Both the position numbers and the translations under genes were made by a program. Positions 23,770 to 36,700 of a stretch of 64,000 bases of DNA are shown here, piece by piece. A model generated the notes under the pieces. That model made no database searches and was not told the DNA's origin. It saw only the letters and a list, made by a program, of their open reading frames with translations. This DNA is from Polytrichum commune (Eukaryota; Streptophyta; Polytrichopsida; Polytrichales; Polytrichaceae): assembly GCA_950295325.1 (NCBI GenBank), contig OX485803.1, forward strand, positions 29,886,001-29,950,000, in the 5' to 3' direction. Each line of letters begins with the position of its first letter. Position 1 is the first letter of the stretch.

Positions 23770-26700
23770 GCAATATCCAGCAATTTAATTTTAGTTTTAA
23801 TTTTTTTTTCTAGGGGAGGGGTATTGGATTTTATGGAATAAATTATGAGGACCATATAATTAAATAATATTGGCATTCAAGTTGTTTGATGGGATGGTAT
23901 GTTAATTATAAATTTGTTAGAGATTTTATATCCATAACTATATATTTATGTTATGAAATTGGAAAGTGTGAAAGTAGGACTAGAAGTGATAGAGCCATTT
24001 TTCAAGATTCCAATAAACAAAAACATAGCAATGCAAATTTCTTTTGGTGTATATTTATTGATGAGATGTAGTGTAGAAATTGCATCACAAATGGTTCAAG
24101 TATGAACCAATAAGGTCTAGCATACACACAGACAATTTAACCTCGAGCATAAGAAATTATGCTAGACACTTAGCATCATTGCTATCCAATGCATACAACT
24201 TGGAGAATGGTTGATATGTCGTTGTCGCGGTTGATATGATTGAATTGAAATCTATCCACTTAGAGTTTGAAGCATCATATTTGTACTTCAAAGAACCTTT
24301 AGCTTTAGAAAACCAATATAATAAGACCATAATGTTGCAACTAGACTTAGTTTTCTTCTCATTGGATGATGGTTTGTTTAGAAGGTCCATAATTTGTTGC
24401 GATATCCCTAGTTTGATCCGACTTTCCTTTACATATTCAACACCCTTCCTATCCAACAAGATCCCACATCTTTTGTTGTCACCACACTAGCTACAGTTGC
24501 AACTTTGCCTCATGTTTGTTTTCTTGCAACCTTTTATAGCAAATGTCTTCGATGTGTTATGCCTTTGCAAAAATATACTCCAATATATGAGCCCAATCCC
24601 AACTGACAAGTAGAACTAGTAGAAACAACAATCATATGGTTAGTAGATTTATTGAAATCACACACCCTCGTTGCCCACACAACACATGAGAGAGAGGGGG
24701 TGGAAATGAATCCCCGTTAGGGTTTCAGGGAGGTCATTCCTCCTTCCCTAAGGGTTTTCTTTGATCAATGAAATATTGAATGTTATGAATGAAATTCGTC
24801 TTAGTATTTGGGATGACGGGATAGTAGTCATTCATATTAGGCAAATGACATAAGGTTTCCTTGAGGTCTATGCAACAATTTGGCATTTGTTGGCATTCCA
24901 AAAAAAAAAAAAAACAAAAAAAAAACAACTTTAACAAACTTTTGATATTTCTCTTGGGATATTTGTTCACATAAGTTACATTTTTTTCTTTTTCTTATAT
25001 CACCTCATAACTAGTAGGCTAAGTTTCTTTAACATAAGTAAAAATTTATAAAGGCCACCCTCTGTTGATTATAACTTTGTTATAATTTTTTCTTTTGAAA
25101 TAAAATGCCGCCCAATGTTAAATTCCACCCCCTTTTGAAAAGTATTGAAAGTGTGGCCCCCCAAGATTGTGGCAAATTGACATGGGTATGAATGTTCTTG
25201 TATGAGATATAGATCCAAACGGTATTATAAGACAATTATTGTCAAACACCCACACTCTACATGTATCACAACAAATACAAATTCTTCATTATAGATACCC
25301 AAATGGTATCTAAAAAAGAGATACCATTTTAACATTGAATTAAACTTAATATCCTTTGGGATTAATACTTGTAACGTATAAGTATGAGGTCATTGTATAA
25401 TTTTTGACAAACTTATTCCATATACTCTCCCTCCGCGTGATAGAAATGTATCCAATAGACATTGGATACATTCTTGTGTCAAGAAATTGTCCTCATAATA
25501 AAATTCTTAACCCTTAAAGGATGTGGGGTGTGTATATAACGAGTATGTGACAACTTATGTGAAGCCTCAACCAATAGTGAAATATTGTTTTATGTGACGT
25601 ATTGTATTGAATCCTTTTCTAGCACAACTTATTAAAAAAACAATGAAAATAAATTTTTGTGTATTTGTGTCTAGATTACTTATACAAACACAAATGCTCA
25701 TAATATTCCATTCTGCATATGTGTACGTTCCCACCTGGATTTATGCACATGATAAATGGATGAATTTTGTACATGGTTGTTTTTGGGTTTTTTATTATTT
25801 TAAATATTTAAATGTCATTAAGTAACCTTAAGCCCCATTGTATGACATATGGAAGCCTCGATTGGGCCTCTCGGACATTTTAGGGTTAAGCATTGGAAGT
25901 ATGTTCCCTTTCCATCCTAAGTAGGACTAAGGTGGGCCTTAGATGTGAAGTATTCTTAGATATGTAAGAAATTTCCCTCTTCTCGTACCCACTTGAGAGC
26001 TTTGAGAATAACTTGGAACCATATAAAACACACCATTTGTAAATGTTTGAACTATTTAAAACACATTGTTTGTGAACAACTTGGATAAATTTGAACTTGA
26101 CCTCATATTGCTTGCTTTCTTTAGAGTGTTATTTCACACAAACATTTTTTGTGTAAGACCTTTGATTAAAACGAAATTGAAATAAAATAAGCATTTCATA
26201 TTTATTGAATGGAAGGGACGAAGTTGGTTTGAAAGTGCAAAAGATCATCTCACAATGTAAAACACCCTCTATTTCCCTATCCATAGGTTCAACATATTGC
26301 ATTAGTTGATTCATCTATAATATTTTGATATATGTTTCCATCAAATGGCTTTGATGTTGAATAATATCCATCAATGATAAACACTTGCTTTTTATGTGTG
26401 TGTGTGTGGGGGGGGGGGGGGTGAGATATGATGTATTTGGTTAGCTATTACTGCCCTAATGATGAGATCATCTAGGTCAGAGCAGGCCTACATGCTAAAA
26501 GTTGCTTTGTGTGGGAAGAGTGGATGGTTGGGCTTCAACCTTCAACTTTGTGGAGAGGCCCAAATATTTAATAAAAAGAAGGAGTAGCTTGAAACTCTTC
26601 ATTAATGTTACAAACTACTTTTTCTTTTTCTTTTTTTTTCATTCCATATGTTTCTCATCCAAGCTCAACATGCACATGTCATGTGAAAACGTTGGCCATA

Positions 26701-29700
26701 GCATTTTGATGAATGTAGGAGAAATTTGTCAAATGATAATATGCACTACTTAGTAAATGAAAGGCATTTTATAGCATATTAGTAAGGTTTTAATACAATA
26801 AAAGGCAGTTTCAAGTGGTTTTAACCATCTATGACATCCGAAGGTTAAAGAGGGCCATAGCCATAAGATAGCAAGCACTCAAAGTTGAAGTACTAAACCA
26901 TAGTATGTGTAGAATAGGCTATAGGCAAGAGATCTGAGAGACTTAGTTGCGATGTAGGAAGTCAAATAGAGTGAGAGCATGTGACTCATTACCACCTGAG
27001 GTAATGGAATGAGCACCGCAAGACAAAGATTCTAGTGGAGTAATTTAGCCAAGAATTGAGGATGTCATTCTATAAACATGATGTGCGTCTAGTTGAGAAG
27101 GAGTCATTGAAAGTGTGTGTGTGTGTGTGTGTGTGTAATCTATGACAAGATGCATTTATGTTTGAGTAAGAATCCAGTGATTGGAGCAAACTAAATGTGA
27201 GATGAGTTATTTGAGCAAAGCACACTAGTTGTAGAGAGCAATTACCAATAAAGTTTTGACAGTTGATGGATGTGGAATTGTGAATAAGTTGTAGACTTTG
27301 CTTGTGAAAGAAAAAAATGTTGTGGAATAGGGATGAATAAGCATGAGATGTGTCAGTTGAAGAAGATGAGCTTCTTGATGTATGTGAAGACAATAACTTT
27401 GGGCAATATAGACTGCAAAGTATTTCTAACCCCAAACGGGTGACAATCCTTTGAAAGACTATTGCCAACACAAAAGATTATTGCCAAACCACAAAAGTTA
27501 CATGACAACCTTAGAAGCATATCGTTGGACTTTAGGAATTTTCGTATAGGACATATTCACACACAACTAAAGGAGCCAAAAATGAACCTTCAAGGGGAAA
27601 AATTGAATAATGATTTGTGTCAAATGAAAATTGGAAGGAAAGAACCTTAAATTGTTACAAAATTCCTTAAATCAATGGGACATTTAATCCTCATAGACAT
27701 TGGACTAGTCTTTCTGAGACTTAGTACCTTGGGTTTTGTTATTTCAATCCATAACACATACCAAATGACAACCCTATTCAATGTGACTTGCTCCATCCCA
27801 CAAAAATCAACTTAATTGTTCTAGTCAAATCAAGAAAATAAACACTTGAATAATTAAGAAAATATGAACAATTGAGTGGGTTGCCCAAAGGACATTCTAG
27901 TTTCCTAAATGTTTGGTTTGTTTTGTAATAAATCATTTTACTTCATTGGTGGTTCTTCATTTAGTCATACATCTTCATGAAATCATCCCCTGGTTTTTAA
28001 AGCTTTCATGTTGCCGGTTTTTGTCTATGTGGTTATGTGGATCACATTGTGCTTTGGGTTTTCTCCCACACTTTGGTTCTCTTAGGTTTTTTGGTTTTAT
28101 GTGTCCTCTTATTTCATGGTCTCGGTTGATTTATTGGACCACAACTTGTTTTGGGGTTTGATTTTTTGGACTATAATCGTGTTTTCCTTTGCAATGGAAA
28201 TACTTCTTTTCCTAAAATGAAAAAATAAGAAAGAAACAAAAAAACAAGACATCTATCTTAAGTGCATTTCCATAAACACAAATAGAATGTGTGAGAGCAC
28301 ATTGTCTTAGGTGCACATTTTTATGTATCAGATTAAGGACTTGAATTTTGTGTTGCATGAGTAAATTTACCATTAAACATTAACAATAATTAGATCGGTA
28401 AGAAAGCTTTCCTTCCTTTACTTATAGTTTTTGGAAGTACATGTTTGTTGATCTCTTAACTAAAGCCAAAGTCCCTCCCGCTTGTGCTCACAATTGAATT
28501 CAAAATAGTTAATAAAAACTCCAAGATGTAGTCCAATCTCGTTGAAACACGTCTTTATGGTATTTGTTCTATAATCCTCATGTAACCACACACCAATCAA
28601 ACATAAGCATTCGATTGAGAAAAATAACTGAACAACACCCATACACCTAAACTCCACCCACTACTACAACATATGCAAAGTCTAGGCAAATCATGCCCTA
28701 TAACCGCATGTTGGAGTTTCCAAGACCAATTTTTTCAAGCAATCAAGTCTTCAAAAGGTAAAATAAATCTTGCAAATTGCCTTTAATGTCGTATTGAAGT
28801 CCGACTTCGATCGGATGCGATCCGGCCCAATGCAATCCAACCGTTTCAACAAGGCCACTAGGCACTTAATTACTTGACCGACCCCAAAGGTAAGGTGGTT
28901 CACCAATCCATGAGGCTTGAAGCTCCATTTCCACCCGTTGTCCATGTAGACACATTTACTCATGGGGCCGGGCCCTTGTAAACGCCCCCTTAATTGCCTA
29001 CGGTAGATATTGTCGATCTAGTTGCGATGAATGAGCATGCATGAACTCACTCCGACTAAGTTAGGGCACCACCCCATGATCGATCGTGACTCCTCACGGG
29101 TCGTCACGCATTCATTGGGCCAAAAACTTGGTGAGCTACGAATCCTTCACCTCTACGGGGCCAAAATCATGCCATGATCGGAACCTCATCAACACCACAT
29201 AGCTAGCTTACTAACCACTTGTGTGTAGTTGTATGCTTTTACCCTCCCACCGTTTGCGCATGTGAGGGAACATGGAAAGTGATCCCCCAAAACTATCGTC
29301 CCTAACGTGCAAAACATTGCGTGAGGTGGGGCGGGGGGCAATAAAATAAAAATAAAAATAAAAATAATTTAAGAAATAATGTTGTGTTCTGTCATATGTT
29401 TGTGAGTTGCGAAGCAACCCACCTTTTTTTCCTCCCTCTACAGTGGTTGAGGTGACCTTCTGTCGTCTTCTAATGCAATGGTTGTTTGGTTACTGTCATA
29501 TTACCATGTTTGGTCCCTAAGTTCTCAAAGGTATCCCCACTTCCCACCAAATGTGGCATTCATGTTTGCCATGGGAAGTTATGCGGGTGTTAGCAACTCA
29601 CTATTTGTTTGCGGCCACTAAAGGGCCTCCATGTCTATTGATTTGTAGAAACTGAGAATCCTCAAGAGAGAGAAAGAACATCTTGGTATCCTATGTTAAA

Positions 29701-30700
29701 GTGACATTTGTCACTAATCATTGCAAACAGAATTTGACCAACACAATTACATATAAAAAGAAACCAACTTGATAGGAATGAATCTCTCCAAAAACAATCT
29801 AAAGCCAACGTCATTTGATCGCTATGAAATCTATTCATATTTTCTTGATTTGAGCTTGATTTTCCTTGGTATTTGAAAACGATGAAATAATAATAAATTT
29901 GGAATTAACTTGTTGAATTTGAAAGAGACAAATGTAGCAACCACCTTATCGTCTTCTAATGAAATATTTCGTTACATGCAATCCTCACTTTGACAAGATT
30001 GAATAGATGCTTATAAGTGTACCTCTCATTCATCCAACAAACACATTAATTTTATTTTTTAAATGTCGTTTGGATGTTACTTCTTCTGAATTAATTTGGC
30101 CTTACCATGCCTTCACAAACCCTAATTTGATTTGGTATAACAAGATAGAGATGACAATTCAGTGCCCGCAAATGTTAAGAATGTATGCTTTTTAACCTCG
30201 ATGGATACGAGGCACGCGTGTTGTTGTATGCAACAATTCACCTCTAACTTTCAAACCCATTAAACACGGGGCTTTCCGTGAAAGCCAAAAAGTGATACAT
30301 CAAGGTCAACTCTCGGAGGAGGGAGAACACGAATAACTTAGGTGACTCAACCCAACCTCTTGCCGTTGTTGGAGAGGCCACCCGATGTACCCGAGGAGCA
30401 TCATCATCATCATCATCATCCCTCCGGTGTGAAAACCCAAACTCCGCTTGATTAAATTATTCTATCCCCGTGTGGACCCAACATGAGAGTTGAGGGCTTA
30501 TTACGCTTGTCAAAGTCCAATCATTCCCGACCCAAGGTGTACTTACACTCTAGATGGAAGGATCGAAGGTCAAGAATATCAAAAGTGTGAGCCGGAATCC
30601 ACCATGTGTGTGTATACTTAAATGCGAAGGCAATCCGTAAAGGGTCGTCCCCAACTAAGTCCATAGCTCCCCTTTATGTTTTTTTTTTATTTCTCTCTCT
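23770..30700. other. Long intergenic stretch; no confident gene
   Basis: Contains simple repeats: poly-G after (TG)n at 26400-26421, (TG)n at 27114-27136, (ATC)n at about 30395-30420 and (TC)n at about 30692-30708. The only coding-like frame is the weak one at 24157-24459. A 133-codon minus-strand frame at 27070-27471 is serine/histidine-rich low complexity and partly translates the (TG)n repeat. Confidence 0.5.
24157..24459 (-). CDS. Coding-like open frame, family unknown
   Basis: A 100-codon open frame on the minus strand with protein-like composition (phrases 'GVEYVKESRIKLGISQQIMD', 'LLNKPSSNEKKTK', 'YDASNSKWIDFNSII'). There is no recognisable domain, no signal peptide or membrane segment, and no supporting splice partner. 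It may be a remnant of a transposon protein or a chance frame; there is no expression evidence. Confidence 0.2.
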   Translation of the reverse strand: MLDRKGVEYVKESRIKLGISQQIMDLLNKPSSNEKKTKSSCNIMVLLYWFSKAKGSLKYKYDASNSKWIDFNSIISTATTTYQPFSKLYALDSNDAKCLA

Positions 30701-33700
30701 CTCTCTCTCCCTCTTGAGGCTTGACCCCCCCCCCCCCTTGGAATTGACCTCAAGTCACAATGTAATTATAAGTTTATACACTCTCGTCAACATCACGAGC
30801 TGACTAACTAGACCACCCCCAACATCTTTCTTTCTCTCTCTCTTGTACGGGCCCGAAAACCATTACCACCCGGCGCCCATGTATCCATTTGTTGGAAGAT
30901 GTGACGTGGCCAAACGCAGTGGATGAGTGGTGGCAGGAACGGTGGAGATCTTACATCGGTCAAATCCGACGGTCGAGAATGCACATGCAACGTGGCCTCA
31001 CCAGAAGCCAGAAGCTGCTTTCATCGCCCATAGACTTCTTCTCGACAAGGACTCTTCCAAAAGCAAACAAATGTTACACCACATGGGAGTTTCACTACTA
31101 AGGTAGGTGTGCTTAATTCGGTTGCACATTTTAATCAAACACCTATACTTAAAGTGGTATGTTGGTTAGATTTGGTTCCAAGAACGGATATAAAGAAAGA
31201 CACGTGTCTAAAAGAGGTTGGACTATTCGTTGAAATATGATGATTGTTTGGGTATGGCATAGTGATCATGTGTTTCGTATTCTAAGAGAAGTGAGCTACT
31301 AAGGAAAAGTACCCTTTTTAAGACCCATCTACCTTATGAGTAAGGTAGATGAATATCGTACTCATTACCAAAGTAAGCATTCTTATTGTTGTATTCTTAT
31401 GGGTGTGTGGGTGTTGGGAACGCTTGTGAAACCTGAGCAATATGTTTACGGATGCAAGAGGGACTTCCCATACCATGACTGTGGTGTGGCTTCAGAGAGC
31501 TCTACACGTTTCAGAGGAAGGTACGCAATTTGTTGTTCGCCAAACACAAAGTGGCAAAATGAAAGACAAAGTGGTGGGTTGCAAATTGTGTATCATGTGG
31601 AGAAAATCTCACGTCTCCCGCAACAAGTTTTACACTACCTGTGCATATTTTGTTGTTGACATTTTTCTTCTTGTTAATGCATGTGTTGTGGAGCATTTCA
31701 TGTACCAAAACATTATTGATATTTTCACAATACGAAGACTTTGAAAACTATGCTATACATATCCTTGCTAATTGTAAATATCCAAATTTGTGATAAGATA
31801 TTTACCATGGCATTTCTTATGGTATGAATTCTCAAATGTCCCATACCATGACCCTACTAGTATCATTTGAAGATGATACCACACCGACATTGGTTTCGAG
31901 GACTTCAACCCCCCCCCCCCTCAATTGTGTTGTTTAGGGTTGCATCATTTTTTAAGATTGTTTTATCTTGCCTTGAGAAACCATCTTTGACCCAATATAC
32001 AAAGATGCCACAAGGGGTTTTGGGTTAAAACCTGTCATTTTGAAGCCCCCTTTTAAAGAATTTTAGTTAAAGATTGAGAACCAATTCACACAATCTAAAT
32101 GCATGTTGGGATTTAATGAACTTGGAATCAAAGAATTCAATATTTGAAGAAACCAAAAATATTTGCATAAATTGCAAGAATATGACAAGTATGAGAGCAG
32201 ATTTAGGATTGGGACAACATTGGAGCATGTTTTGGGAGGGTAAGAAAAAGTGAGAACTTACATGTATAATGTATGTTTTCAACAAATCATAATGGGGATT
32301 GAAGATGAAATGTTTGACTTATCCAATGCAAAGAGTTTCATTCCATTTCACTTTGATGTGAACTATTTTGATTCTTGTAAACCCAAAACCCTAAAAGGGG
32401 CCCTCGAAATTCTTTGGAGCTCACATTTTGAACTATTGCAAACCATATAGTCTATGCTCATTTTAAGATAGCCAAGAAGTGGTTGGGAACCATTTATAAC
32501 ATTGAGAGAAATCGTAGTATAAAAACAACCCCAAAAGTAGATGTGCTCTTTGCGGGGAGGGGGTAGAATTGGTTTTTGGGGTACAAATCCCAAACCTACA
32601 CATGTTACTCAAATCATCCGAGGACATGCTAATGTTACATAATTGCACATAACTTTTATACAAACATCGAATATATATGACTTGTCATCATGCCCTCTCC
32701 AACTTACGATCGTTGTGAACATATTTTCCAGCTGCATATTAGTTTGGACACATACATGTGTCAAAAATGGCAACAAAGACCCCAAATTAGTTCAAATAAG
32801 GTCCAACTGAAATGAACCAACCCTCAACATGTGGGTGAGGGATATTTTTGTTTTAAGAAACAAAACATAAAAAACTTCTCCATCCACAATGAATGAATTT
32901 ACCTAGACATCACAAAGGCCAAGCCAAAAATTTCATACCATATTAAAAACATGATTTAAGACCGTTTGAGGCTAAAAACACCAGCGCCATGCCATGAGGC
33001 ACCCCCATTGCAAAACACAGGCCAAGACCCACTTTGTTTGCACAACGAAGAAGGGACCGGTGAACAAGTGTCCTTTGTCCAGCGTGCTTTGTTCCATTTC
33101 ATAGCGGGGCTATTTTTGTTTTATATTACTTTACGTAGTAGCATCCATGAGGGTGTTTGACAAACTTCGTTAAATTCCAATAATTACAAGTCACGTACAA
33201 TAATGTGAACATAACTTGAGCGATGTGTGGTTCTCAAAGACTCGTCAATAAACATACTTTCGTAATTTTGAATTCAATGTCAAGCACATTACATGAACTC
33301 TTCATTGGGAGAAGGAACCGTGTTCCAATCAATGTTGTGCATGTATATAAGGTCCCACCTAGATGTGGTGCAATGATATTTGAGTGACATTCTTGACTAG
33401 TATGAAGAGTTTATAATACCATGCGAAGTTTGATAAGTCATCTAATTAGATAATGCTCTTGTATTAAACTCAACATTTAAGTCAATACCAAAGAAACACG
33501 TGTAATAACGTAAACTAAAGATCAATGTCATTGCATGGTACATGGACATGGTTGGTGCTATTAACTACCCATGCCCAATTGATATCAAGAATGGTAAACA
33601 TATTTACTATATAGATCCCAATTGGTATCAAACGTGGTGATACTACCACGACATCCTTCGGTTTGAAGTTTAAGTCAATGTTAGTCTAGTATTGTCTTTT

Positions 33701-36700
33701 TGTATATTATTCGGCATCTATGATGTAGGTTTCATACTTTTTGGTACCAATATGGTATGGATTTTTGATCGTGTTGTTGTTCTTAATACCATTCAGGTTT
33801 ATATACCATGCAGTGACCTTCATACGTAGGTAAATCGTCATGCTATCAACTTGGTTTAGAATGGCATTGACCAAACTAAGAACATGGGCACACAAAGATT
33901 CTCTCTCCTTGACATGCCCACCAAATATCAACAATTGACTAGTATCATAATTATGATATCAACAGGTTGGTTGTCTAATATCATTCTTGATGTTCACCAT
34001 GCATTTACATACATACTAAACAAACATTAGTTTAAACATTTGCCACCTACGATGAAAATCTATCTAATTAGTGTGGGTAATCATTTGGAGTTAAGACTCC
34101 CTCTCTCCCTCCTATTCCTTGATGTCGATTCCAACTATCAATATTGTTTGGACCATTGAATTCTCCATAAGAAGTTGCGGCAACATGTGACGTCAAAACG
34201 ATAACGAATGCCAATAGGACAAATTGGTGCGTAGTCTCTTGTGGATTTGAATCACTTGTTGAAAGGTTTTGAGGTCAATTGAGAAATTGGGGTGTCACAA
34301 AATTGGTGTGGGAAGAAATTCGTTGACGATCCAAGGGCTCACGTGCATGCTCAAACAAGGTCTCGAGAAGTGGTCTACCTTGGGCATGGTTGTAACTCAA
34401 GGGTTGTTGAGGAGAAAATGAACTCTCCAACTCCACCCACCGAAAAAGACGTCGTAACAACATGGCAAGAAACATGTCCTTGCACACCCTTGACCTTGTG
34501 GTAGGTGCTTGGCAATCGTGATAATAACCCCTTCATCATGTAGATGTGGGATTTCCCTCTATATATATATATATTATAATAATATATTTGTGTGGGAATT
34601 CATGTTACATCTTGAAATTGCTCCCACATAAGTTACGTGGGTTGTGTTTCGCTTGTATTGTTTTATAAGGACAATCGTACGGAGCTAGATGAATCAATGT
34701 TTTGAAAGACGATTGATCACAAATTTACACTCATGGGGATTTTCTTGGAATGAAATTGACTTATTTAAGGAATATAGAATTTGTGGTTACCTCAATGTTA
34801 TGAAAGGATTTGTCAATGTACTTCAACATATCTAAATTTCATGAGAGATGAGTGAATGTTTGGTAATTGTTTTAATGTATTGATATTGATCTTTGATGTG
34901 AAGTTTTGTTTATGATTAATTAACACCTTTAGATTGAGTAGCAGAGACATAAAAGTGTTGACGAACACTGCCAACGAACATAAACATGGCATTTTTCACA
35001 AAAGTAACAGGGTTACGCATAACATCTACTGATGTACTCCATGATTGAGTTGTACCCTCTTTAGGTGTAAAATGTGATGTTGTAATCAAAAAATTCTTTG
35101 GATATTATCAAAATCATGCATGCATATTATATTATAACATTCTACCATAGAATTCAACATGTTGTAATTATGAACTAGACCTTGATTTAGTTTTATTGAA
35201 CTATCATGGGATGAATTTATGAATGCTCGTGAACGTATACCTATTGTATAAAATTTGGAGTCTTGTTGAATTCAAAGTTCAAGTGAATGAAGAAAAAATT
35301 GTTATCTGAAGAAGTAATATGGAATTGAAGGATCATACAAATCAAAATAAAAACATGGTTGTTAATAAAGGGGTGACTCAAATGACCCCAATGTTGCCAC
35401 TGGTGTGAATTATGGTGTGGGTTTATATCTTCAAGTTGGTCTAATTATTGTTTAATTATATATGTGATACCCAAACATGCATCACATGGATTGAAGGGGG
35501 TTGTTTGCAACAATTATTTGGAATGGGTGTTAAAATGACACTACCAGAAGTAAATAGAATACATGTGTTTTCTTAACACCGTATCCTACTTCAAGTACTA
35601 CCAGCATATGAGCCTTGGCATTCATCCTATGTATTAAAAAAATAATTACAAGTCTACCACATTGGTAGATTTGCAAATTGTAAAATGACATGAAGCAATC
35701 GTCCATTGATGCATGTCTCTTTTATTTGTTTAATCATGTTTTTGGGCACAAATTGAAAAAATAATTCAATTGCAAGAGAAACTAGCAGGACCACCTCAAG
35801 AGCAAAGAATGGACTCAGGGGAGATTAAGAAATAATGCCCATCCAGGGCCGGACCTTCCACGTAACAATCATGATTGCTACAAGTGACAACAAGACCTTT
35901 AACGCACCAAATCAAATCAAATTCTTCAAGCATGTCCTGATAAGCAACATCCTTAAACCTTTTGGAGGTCCTTGAACGTAAGTTGCCACTCAATAACTTA
36001 GGACTCATGCATGCTTGTAGTGAAGGTTGTACAATTATTGCATTCTTGTGATCCTTTCATTCTTTCGTTTGCATGTAAGTTCCCAATATGTGAAAGAGAA
36101 GTCTCAAGATGCAAATTGAAACATCTCTTATTTAATTTCATTGACACATGGATGGGTCATGATCCTACGGTTCAATTAGGTTTGTTGAGAATCGCTACTT
36201 GTGGTTTGTATTTACTTGAACTCAATAGACTTAACTTGGGTACCCCTTACCTCTGATTAGTGAGCTTGAAGCTTGTGACCTCAGGGAATCGAGTTCTCTA
36301 AACAACTTACGAGTTTCTTTCTTCTTATTTTGTCATTTTGACCCTAGTACAAAAGAGCTATTAATAAAAAAAACCATTTTGTATGTTGTATGTTTTAGCT
36401 TTTAGCTTTTTACCTCTTAATATTTAAGATTTCAAGGTGCATAGTGCCTAAATAACATCTTTCATGGATATATATCACGCTACACATCCATGTAACATTT
36501 GACAAACTTTTGGATTCAAAGCATGGAGCTACCAAACATTGAAGTCCATATGCCCGATCGCAAAACACATGTTTGTTGTATCAAACCCTATTTGTCAAAA
36601 CCAGTCTTGTTTGGTGTGTCCCAAGTCAAGTACTCTTTAACATGTCATGAAATATCAATGGTTGGATTTTCATCCTCCATGTTACCTCAAAGATAGCGCA

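Noticed and set aside
25428-25470. Stowaway-like end (CTCCCTCCGCGTGATAGAAA)
   Set aside because: No matching right end with TA duplication was found, so a single end is not enough.
27070-27471. 133-codon minus-strand frame
   Set aside because: Serine/leucine/histidine-rich, includes translation of a (TG)n repeat, no domain.
33590-33960. Clusters of 'ggtatc/gatacc' words resembling short inverted repeats
   Set aside because: Vocabulary shared with the 23.5/46.3-kb repeat but alignment by eye is too weak to call a copy.
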